Shown here one piece after another: positions 58,000 through 64,000 of a stretch of 64,000 nucleotides of DNA (the stretch's first letter is position 1; each line of letters begins with the position of its first letter). Made by a program: the position numbers and the translations under genes. A model generated the notes under the pieces. It was not told the DNA's origin. It worked only from the letters and a program-made list of their open reading frames with translations, and did no database searches. Source of the DNA: Gilichinskyi gelida (GTDB lineage: Bacteria > Acidobacteriota > Thermoanaerobaculia > Gp7-AA8); NCBI GenBank assembly GCA_038040385.1, contig JBBPII010000005.1, forward strand, positions 124,001-188,000. The letters run 5' to 3'.

Positions 58000-60405
58000 A
58001 TGACCGAACCGCTGAGCTTTCCATCTCGCGACATCGAGCCCCAACCGCGCGTCACCGACATTCAGAATTTCGCGCAGGACGTTTTCGACACCGTGCGCGA
58101 ACCGCTGCTCGTTCTCGATGCCGCTCTGCGAGTGCGATCGGCAAACACCTCCTTCTATCAGACCTTTCACGTCTCGGCAGACGAAACCGAGAACCAGCTC
58201 ATCTATGAGCTGGGCAACGGGCAGTGGGACATTCCGGACCTCCGCACCCTGCTCGAGGACATCGTGCCCAGAAGCTCCGTCTTCAACGATTTCGTCCTGG
58301 AGCACGATTTTCCCGACATCGGCCGGCGGGTCATGCTGCTCAACGCACGGAGGCTGCACGCCGAGCTCGTCCTGCTGGCCATGGAAGACGTCACCGAGCG
58401 GCGCCGGGCGCAACATCTGCTCGAGCAGATCGAAACGTATGCCCAGGATGTCGTCGACACGGTGCGCGAGCCGTTGTTGATGCTCGACAGCAGCCTGCGC
58501 GTCCACTCGGCGAACCGCGCGTTCTATCAGACCTTTCACGTCTCCTCGGAAGAGACCGAGAACCGGCTCATCTACGAGCTGGGCAACGGCCAGTGGGACA
58601 TACCGGCTCTCCGCACGCTGCTCGAAGACATCGTTCCCAAGAGCTCGGTCTTCAACGACTTCGAGCTCGAACACGATTTCCCCGTCATCGGACGCCGGGT
58701 CATGCTGCTGAACGCCCGAAAGCTCCGTCAGGGCAGCCACGCCGAACTGCTGGTTCTGGCGATGGAGGACGTCACCGAGCGCCGGCGGGCCGAGGGCGAG
58801 GTGGCCAAGGCGAAGGAAGCGGCTGAGACCGCGAATCGGACCAAGAGTCTGTTCGTCGCCAACATGAGCCACGAGCTGCGGACACCGCTCAACGCCATTC
58901 TGGGCTTCTCCGAGATGCTCCAGGAGGAAGCCGTCGACAGGAACCTGCTGGACTTCAACGGCGACCTGCAAAAGATCTCCACCGCCGGCAAACACCTGCT
59001 GGGCCTCATCAACGACATCCTCGATCTGTCGAAGATCGAGGCCGGCAAGATGGAGCTGCACCTGGAGAGCTTCGAGATCTGCTCTTTGATCGCCGAGGTG
59101 GCATCGACGATCGAGATGCAGGTCGAGAAAAACGGCAACACGCTGTCGATCACCTGCATCCCGCCGGAGATCGGCGTCATGCGGGCCGACGTGAGCAAAG
59201 TGCGCCAGGGGCTGTTCAATCTCGTATCGAACGCGGCGAAATTCACGCACCACGGCCAGATCAGGATCGAAGCCGAGCGGCAGGTCATGGACGGCATCGA
59301 CTGGATCCTGTTCCGCGTCTCCGACACCGGCATCGGGCTGAGTTCCGAGCAGATCGTCAGGCTCTTCCAGTCCTTCACCCAGGCGGACGCGTCGACCACG
59401 CGAAAGTTCGGCGGAACGGGTCTGGGTCTCGCCCTCACCCGCCGTTTCTGCCAGATGATGAGCGGCGACGTCACGGTCCACAGCGAGCTCGGCAAAGGGA
59501 GCGTCTTCACCATCAAGCTGCCCGCAACCGTCGACGAATCGATCGGCGAGTCCGCAGTTTCGATCGAGAACGGGCGCCGGACGCCGGCGCTTGCCGACGT
59601 CGCGGTGCCGAAAGACGCCGAACCGCTTCCTGCGGTCGGTACCTGCGTGCTGGTCATCGACGACGACCCTCTCCAGCGCGACCTGATGCAGCGCTACTTG
59701 CGCAAGGAAGGCTTCACGGTATGCACGGCGGGCGGCGGCGCGCAGGGATTGCGCATGGCCCGGCAACTACTGCCGGCAGCCATCACGCTCGACGTGATGA
59801 TGCCGGAGGTGGACGGCTGGAGCGTGCTCTCCACTCTCAAAAACGACCCGGAGTTATGCGACATCCCGGTGGTCATGCTGACCATGGTGGACGACCCGCA
59901 GCGCGGTTTCTCCCTCGGCGCGTCGGATTACGCAACCAAGCCGGTCAACCGCCGGCGCCTCTCGCAGATCCTGAAAAAGTACACCTGCCGCAGGCCGCCG
60001 TGTCCCGTCCTGGTGGTCGATGACGACGCCTCGGCGCGCGCGCTCACGCGCGCCATGCTGGAGCACGAGGGGTGGGCAGTTTCCGAGGCCGGCAACGGAA
60101 TCGAGGCCCTCAAGAGCATGGAACGGGATCGCCCGAGCCTCATCCTGCTCGAGCTGACGATGCCGAAGATGGATGGCTTCGCCTTCGCCGCCGAGGTCCG
60201 GCGCCATCCCGAATGGCGGTCCATCCCCATCGTGGTGGTGGCCGCGCACGACCTCACCAACGACGATCGCCGGCGGCTGAACGGGAACGTCGAGCACATC
60301 GTGCAGAAACAGGGCGATTCGCCTCAGTCGTTGTTGGAGCAGGTTCGCGATCTGCTGGCCGTCAGCAGCGCGGCCCGAGCGCCTCGCCAGCTCGCGGAGG
60401 TCTAA
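58000..60405 (+). CDS. Hybrid histidine kinase: PAS-PAS-HisKA-HATPase-REC-REC
   Basis: An 801-residue cytoplasmic kinase. Two nearly identical PAS domains (residues 20-135 and 147-265, each with SANxxFYQTFHVS) precede the H-box NMSHELRTPLN (His291), the ATPase motifs FNLVSNAAKFT, SDTGIGLS and GGTGLGLAL, then two receiver domains. The first has phospho-Asp598 (TLDVMMPEVDG). The second has Glu718 in place of Asp (ILLELTMPKMDG), so it may mimic a phosphorylated state. The protein ends 6 bases before the CheY-like gene, as the first gene of a four-gene relay. Confidence 0.92.
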   Translation: MTEPLSFPSRDIEPQPRVTDIQNFAQDVFDTVREPLLVLDAALRVRSANTSFYQTFHVSADETENQLIYELGNGQWDIPDLRTLLEDIVPRSSVFNDFVLEHDFPDIGRRVMLLNARRLHAELVLLAMEDVTERRRAQHLLEQIETYAQDVVDTVREPLLMLDSSLRVHSANRAFYQTFHVSSEETENRLIYELGNGQWDIPALRTLLEDIVPKSSVFNDFELEHDFPVIGRRVMLLNARKLRQGSHAELLVLAMEDVTERRRAEGEVAKAKEAAETANRTKSLFVANMSHELRTPLNAILGFSEMLQEEAVDRNLLDFNGDLQKISTAGKHLLGLINDILDLSKIEAGKMELHLESFEICSLIAEVASTIEMQVEKNGNTLSITCIPPEIGVMRADVSKVRQGLFNLVSNAAKFTHHGQIRIEAERQVMDGIDWILFRVSDTGIGLSSEQIVRLFQSFTQADASTTRKFGGTGLGLALTRRFCQMMSGDVTVHSELGKGSVFTIKLPATVDESIGESAVSIENGRRTPALADVAVPKDAEPLPAVGTCVLVIDDDPLQRDLMQRYLRKEGFTVCTAGGGAQGLRMARQLLPAAITLDVMMPEVDGWSVLSTLKNDPELCDIPVVMLTMVDDPQRGFSLGASDYATKPVNRRRLSQILKKYTCRRPPCPVLVVDDDASARALTRAMLEHEGWAVSEAGNGIEALKSMERDRPSLILLELTMPKMDGFAFAAEVRRHPEWRSIPIVVVAAHDLTNDDRRRLNGNVEHIVQKQGDSPQSLLEQVRDLLAVSSAARAPRQLAEV

Positions 60406-60411
60406 ACGCCC

Positions 60412-60798
60412 ATGACCACCATCCTCATCGTTGAAGACAACGAGATGAACCGCGTGATGTTGTCGCGGCGGCTGCAGCGCAAGGGCTACGAAGTCCTGAT
60501 CGCCGTCGACGGAGAAATGGGCATCGACGTGGCCCGGTCCAAGGCCCCCGATCTGGTCCTGATGGACATGAGCCTTCCGGTGGTGGACGGTTGGGAAGCG
60601 ACCCGGCGGATGAAGGCGGATGACGTCCTCAAGCACATTCCTGTCATCGCCCTGACGGCGCACGCCATGGCCAATGACCGCGACAAGGCGTTCGAAGCGG
60701 GCTGCGACGACTACGACACCAAGCCGATCGATCTGCCGCGCCTTCTCGCAAAAATCGAGGCTCTGCTGCCCCCTCCTTCATTGGTGCTGGTGTCATGA
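60412..60798 (+). CDS. Single-domain response regulator (CheY-like)
   Basis: A 128-residue stand-alone receiver: the acidic pocket is in ILIVEDNEMNR, the phospho-acceptor Asp in LVLMDMSLPVVDG, Thr in IALTAHAM and Lys in YDTKPIDL. With no output domain it probably shuttles phosphate between the flanking kinases. It overlaps the next kinase gene by 4 bases. Confidence 0.95.
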   Translation: MTTILIVEDNEMNRVMLSRRLQRKGYEVLIAVDGEMGIDVARSKAPDLVLMDMSLPVVDGWEATRRMKADDVLKHIPVIALTAHAMANDRDKAFEAGCDDYDTKPIDLPRLLAKIEALLPPPSLVLVS

Positions 60799-62237
60799 GC
60801 GCCTTGCTCCAACGCGAATCCGAACTGGTCAAAGACTCCGGGAAGACGAGCCTCTCGTCGCGGCTGCTCCACGATCTGCGGAGCCCTCTCAATCAGATCA
60901 TCGGCTACTCGGAGATGATGACCGAGGAAGCGGAGGGACAGCACCGCGAGGACTTCGTGACCGACCTCCACAAAGTCCGTGCCGCGGGCTATCGGATGCT
61001 CGCGCTCATCGAGGAGAACTTCACGTCTGTAGGGGGGCTTCAGCCCGCTCGGCCGGCTGAAGCCGGCCGCTACACCGGTGTCGAATCGCCGCCGGAATCG
61101 GCGGCCGTCGCCGGGCCGGGCCTGCTGCTGGTGGTGGACGACGATGCCGCCAACCGGGACGTGCTCTCCCGCCGCCTCAAGAGGCAGGGCCACGAAGTCA
61201 CGACGGCCAGCAACGGGAGCGATGCTCTGCGCCTGATGCGCGCGGCGGCCTTCGACCTGGTGCTGCTCGACATCATGATGCCGGACATGGACGGCTACCA
61301 GGTGCTGGGGAGCATCAAGGCCGACGCCCGGCTGCGCCACATCCCGGTCATCATGATCTCGGCGCTTCACGAAGTGCAGTCGGTGGGGCGCTGCATCGAA
61401 GCGGGGGCCGATGACTACCTGGCCAAGCCGTTCAACCCGACCCTGCTCAAGGCGCGCATCGGCGCCTCCCTGGAAAAAAAGCGCGGACGCGATCGGGAGA
61501 CCGTCCTCTTCGAGCAGCTTCAGAGAAACTACAAACGGCTGCAGGAAGTCGAGAAGATGCGCGACGACATGCGCAACATGATCGTTCACGATCTCCGCAC
61601 ACCGCTCACGGCGGTGATCGCCGGCGTGGGGATGCTGGAAAAGCACGGCGCGCTGAACGAATCGCAGCGCGAGCTGATGGCCATTGCCGCCGGCGGCGGC
61701 AACACCCTGCTCGGCATGATCAACGATCTGCTCGACGTGGAGAAGATGGAATCGGGCTCCACCCAGCTCCAGTACGACGAGCTGTCGGCGGCCGCCCTCG
61801 TGGCCGGCGCGATCAGCCAGATCACCTCGCTCGCCGAAGATGGACAGACCACTCTGGTGACGGAGATCGTCTCCGGGCTGCCGCCCTTCCCCGGCGATGA
61901 GAAGAAGCTCAGTCGCACGCTCGTCAACCTCATCGCCAATGCCATCAGGTTCACACCGGCCGGCACCGTGACCATCGCCGCGTCGCTGGACGAGAGGGAA
62001 AACAACATCCGGTTCGCAATCCGCGATACGGGCAGCGGCATCCCGTCCGAGGCCTTCGGGCGGATCTTCGAAAAGTTCGGTCAGCTCGACTCGCGCAACC
62101 GGGTCGGCACCGGTCTGGGCCTCGCCTTCTGCAAGCTGGTGGTCGAGGCGCACGGCGGTGGCATCGAAGTCGAGAGCGCGCCGGGGGCGGGAAGCACCTT
62201 CTCATTCACCATTCCGCTGGTCGCGCACCGTGAGTGA
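60795..62237 (+). CDS. Hybrid kinase with N-terminal HisKA-like segment, REC, HisKA and HATPase
   Basis: A 480-residue protein. An N-terminal dimerisation-type helix pair has an H-box (LLHDLRSPLNQIIGYSEM, His26) but no ATPase of its own. A receiver follows (VLLDIMMPDMDG, Asp159), then a second H-box IVHDLRTPLTAV (His265) and a full HATPase (NLIANAIRFT, DTGSGIP, GTGLGLAFC). Residues 79-93, between the first helix pair and the receiver, are encoded by a REP doublet. It overlaps the CheY-like gene, and the next receiver gene follows closely. Confidence 0.9.
   Translation: MSALLQRESELVKDSGKTSLSSRLLHDLRSPLNQIIGYSEMMTEEAEGQHREDFVTDLHKVRAAGYRMLALIEENFTSVGGLQPARPAEAGRYTGVESPPESAAVAGPGLLLVVDDDAANRDVLSRRLKRQGHEVTTASNGSDALRLMRAAAFDLVLLDIMMPDMDGYQVLGSIKADARLRHIPVIMISALHEVQSVGRCIEAGADDYLAKPFNPTLLKARIGASLEKKRGRDRETVLFEQLQRNYKRLQEVEKMRDDMRNMIVHDLRTPLTAVIAGVGMLEKHGALNESQRELMAIAAGGGNTLLGMINDLLDVEKMESGSTQLQYDELSAAALVAGAISQITSLAEDGQTTLVTEIVSGLPPFPGDEKKLSRTLVNLIANAIRFTPAGTVTIAASLDERENNIRFAIRDTGSGIPSEAFGRIFEKFGQLDSRNRVGTGLGLAFCKLVVEAHGGGIEVESAPGAGSTFSFTIPLVAHRE
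61029..61073. repeat. GTAG...CTAC REP doublet in the kinase linker
   Basis: GTAGGGGGGCTTCAGCCC at the left and its GC partner ending GGCCGCTAC at the right enclose two hairpins (GGGCTTCAGCCC and GGCCGGCTGAAGCCGGCC). It is 45 bases, exactly 15 codons, and is translated in frame as a flexible linker. Confidence 0.88.
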
Positions 62238-62247
62238 CGTGGCGGTC

Positions 62248-62697
62248 ATGGCGAGGAATCGAATCCTCGTCGCCGAGGATGATGCGTCCATCCTGCGCCT
62301 GCTCACCGCCATCCTGCGCCGCGCCGGCTATGAGGTCGATACGGCGACCAACGGCCGCGACGCGATCGAGAGAATCGAGCGGACGCCGTACGACGCGATC
62401 GTGCTGGACTTGATGATGCCCGGATCGAGCGGCTTCGATGTACTGGCGCACCTGAAGTTCAGCGACCCGCAACACAAGTTCGTGATCATCATGTCCGCGG
62501 CCTCACCCCACATCGTGGCGAATGCGGTCAGCGCCAACGTGTTCGCCGCGCTGCACAAACCGTTCGAAATCGACGACCTGACCGCGGCCGTCAAGGCATG
62601 CATCGACGCGGGCGCTCTCACCGTGTCAGCCAGCGGGCGAACGCGAGCCACTGTGGCGTCTGAGCGATCAGGAATCGCAGCGGTTGCGAGACGATGA
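62248..62697 (+). CDS. Response regulator receiver protein
   Basis: A 149-residue receiver: ILVAEDDASILRLL, phospho-Asp in IVLDLMMPGSSG, and Lys in ALHKPFEIDD; a 25-residue basic tail follows. The ATG at 62248 is taken as start; a GTG at 62230 overlapping the kinase stop is an alternative. The last 80 bases overlap the convergent membrane-protein gene, so the two transcripts could interfere. Confidence 0.88.
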   Translation: MARNRILVAEDDASILRLLTAILRRAGYEVDTATNGRDAIERIERTPYDAIVLDLMMPGSSGFDVLAHLKFSDPQHKFVIIMSAASPHIVANAVSANVFAALHKPFEIDDLTAAVKACIDAGALTVSASGRTRATVASERSGIAAVARR

Positions 62698-63367
62698 TGA
62701 AGAGTCCGCCCCACAGAAAGGCGCGATGAACACGGCCGTTGCCAAGCCGGTCATAGACCAGGCAGGCAACGATGAACAGGTCCGTCAATCCGAGGAAGGC
62801 CAACGGTCCCGCGGCCGCAATCCCCGGAAGGCGGGCGATCGCCGGCGTGAGAATGCTGATCGTGGCCAGCAGCATGAGCCGCTTGTGAGCCGCGCTCCGG
62901 CGCCGAAGCCACAGCCCTGCTGCGATCAACGTCGCAAACACGACGAGATCGGCGACCGGAACGACCAGGAACACCAGAGAAGGCGGTCCGTTCGGCGGCG
63001 TGAAACCCCTCCTGGCGGAATCGATCGCGGCCATCAAGCCGATCACCACCATGACCACCGCCAGGACCGCACCGGCGACCCCGAGACGGCGGTGGATGTC
63101 GGTTCGACCGGCTGCCACCAACGTGACCTGGACCAGGAAGAGGATGATCCAGCAGGTGAACACAGCGCCGTGCACGTGGAAAAAGAGCGACAGCGTCCGC
63201 GCCTCGAAGAAGCCCTTCAGAAAGTACGTTCGCGAGAAGCCGGCGAATACGGTGAGAGCGGCGGCGACGGCCATCGCGGCAAAGAAAATGCGGTCGCGGC
63301 GCCAGCGAGGCGCACCCCCGCGCGTGACGACAGGAAGGTCCTCGGCGACTTCGGTTTCTGCGCTCAT
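62618..63367 (-). CDS. Polytopic membrane protein of unknown function
   Basis: A 249-residue protein with seven hydrophobic segments. Histidines at HVHGAVFTCW and IHRRLGVAGAVLAV lie at membrane edges, a pattern seen in cytochrome-like or DUF2306-like proteins, so a haem or metal role is possible. It is convergent with, and overlaps, the last receiver gene. Confidence 0.8.
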   Translation of the reverse strand: MSAETEVAEDLPVVTRGGAPRWRRDRIFFAAMAVAAALTVFAGFSRTYFLKGFFEARTLSLFFHVHGAVFTCWIILFLVQVTLVAAGRTDIHRRLGVAGAVLAVVMVVIGLMAAIDSARRGFTPPNGPPSLVFLVVPVADLVVFATLIAAGLWLRRRSAAHKRLMLLATISILTPAIARLPGIAAAGPLAFLGLTDLFIVACLVYDRLGNGRVHRAFLWGGLFIIVSQPLRFLIAQTPQWLAFARWLTR

Positions 63368-63471
63368 GGATCGGATGTGATCGGAGTATCGCCGATATCT
63401 GCCCGCGCGGTCGGGAAGTTGGCGGCGGTTTCGCTATTGCAAAGCGTACTCGTCAGCGAAAGGACGACCGT

Positions 63472-64000
63472 ATGATCAGCATCCCGACTGAGCCGATTGG
63501 AAGCATTCCCCGCCCGCTCGAGCTGATCGACGCGGTCTCGAACGGCAACGCCGACGATCCGGCCCTCGACCCGATGTACGACGCGGCCATCCGCGACACC
63601 ATCGCCCGCTTCGAGGAGACGGGGTCTCCGGTCATCACCGACGGCGAACAGCGGAAGTATCACAACTTCTGGACGTACTCGGTTCATGGACTGACGAACA
63701 CCGCGCCGGACGGCTTCAAGATCCCCTTCTCGGCCGGGCATACCCGCCGGATGCCGCGGCTCACGGCCGGTCCCTTTCGCTACCGGCGCCAGGCCGACAG
63801 TTATCTCGAAGTCGCCCTCCGTTATGCGCACCTGCCGGTGAAGCAGGCCGTCATCTCCCCCTCGGCGCTCAGCCTCATGTACCCCGCCGGCGGAATCGAC
63901 GGCTATTCGCGGGACCAGTTCATCGACGACCTTCTCATCGAGCACGAGACGGAGATCCGGCGGTGCCTGGCGAAGGGAGCGTACAAAGTGCAGATCGACT
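63472..64000 (+). CDS. MetE-like (cobalamin-independent methionine synthase family) protein, 5' part
   Basis: From ATG 63472 the frame runs off the window after 176 codons: MISIPTEPIGSIPRPLELID, then VITDGEQRKYHNFWTY and KQAVISPSALSLMYPAGGID. These match short proteins of the MetE C-terminal/UROD-like barrel family. The zinc-binding His/Cys residues would lie beyond the edge. Such proteins transfer methyl groups from folate or other donors, but the substrate here is unknown. Confidence 0.85.
   Translation, partial: MISIPTEPIGSIPRPLELIDAVSNGNADDPALDPMYDAAIRDTIARFEETGSPVITDGEQRKYHNFWTYSVHGLTNTAPDGFKIPFSAGHTRRMPRLTAGPFRYRRQADSYLEVALRYAHLPVKQAVISPSALSLMYPAGGIDGYSRDQFIDDLLIEHETEIRRCLAKGAYKVQID

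Noticed and set aside
57757..59766. 669-codon minus-strand frame opposite the hybrid kinase
   Set aside because: The tandem PAS repeats generate repeated antisense text; no domain is seen, while the kinase motifs on the plus strand are complete.
12253..61073. CRISPR array
   Set aside because: Repeats are dispersed palindromes with no regular spacing, unique spacers or cas genes.
1..64000. tRNA or rRNA genes
   Set aside because: No cloverleaf-like or conserved rRNA sequence was noticed on either strand; a dedicated tRNA/rRNA scan was not possible.

Overview
This is a GC-rich, gene-dense bacterial chromosome segment with two incomplete genes at its ends. Codon bias, a large secretome of signal-peptide proteins with Ig-like repeats, TPR proteins and Sec-decoding thiol enzymes suggest a soil or sediment member of Acidobacteriota, perhaps a Thermoanaerobaculia-like lineage. 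That placement is inference, because the window has no rRNA or other strong marker.

Layout. 1-15,170 (all minus) is an exopolysaccharide/nucleotide-sugar cluster: DegT aminotransferase, rhomboid protease, rmlA, two sugar epimerases, an EPS-type MarR regulator behind a perfect palindrome, a nucleotide-sugar dehydrogenase, gmd and fcl (GDP-fucose), hddA, gmhA and a transaldolase (heptose), a transglutaminase-like membrane protein, two methyltransferases and an asparagine synthetase. 15,315-19,681 holds a secreted protein, tyrS, and small genes including a frameshifted HicB-like gene. 19,701-27,098 is a full histidine operon, hisZ-G-D-C-B-H-(AF)-IE. A promoter, a 12-codon leader peptide with five His codons and a terminator hairpin precede it, and it contains a HisA-HisF fusion. 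27,195-42,466 carries an exported amidohydrolase, two apparent selenocysteine genes (a thioredoxin-TPR protein and an ArsC-like protein, each with an in-frame TGA in a UxxC motif and a hairpin downstream), two secreted metzincin-like proteases, a YfhO-type membrane protein and secreted repeat proteins. 42,763-45,992 is a small defence-like patch (AAA ATPase plus DUF4276/TOPRIM-like partner, and a remnant of a restriction enzyme joined to an S24 domain). Next come an acyl-CoA ligase, envelope proteins, two VapBC-type modules, a phosphatase, a BBE-like oxidase, and a GH130-type enzyme with a GT4 glycosyltransferase. 57,400-62,700 contains an RRM protein and a four-gene two-component phosphorelay. 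A membrane protein and the start of a MetE-like gene close the window.

A second theme is short palindromic repeats of at least three families. Doublets beginning GTAG and ending CTAC look like RAYT-mobilised REP pairs. Others begin GTCATCC or CCCTCACC. They lie between genes, supply stop codons, and sit in frame inside hisG, hisC, hisF, the YfhO gene and a histidine kinase. The his operon alone holds five of them.
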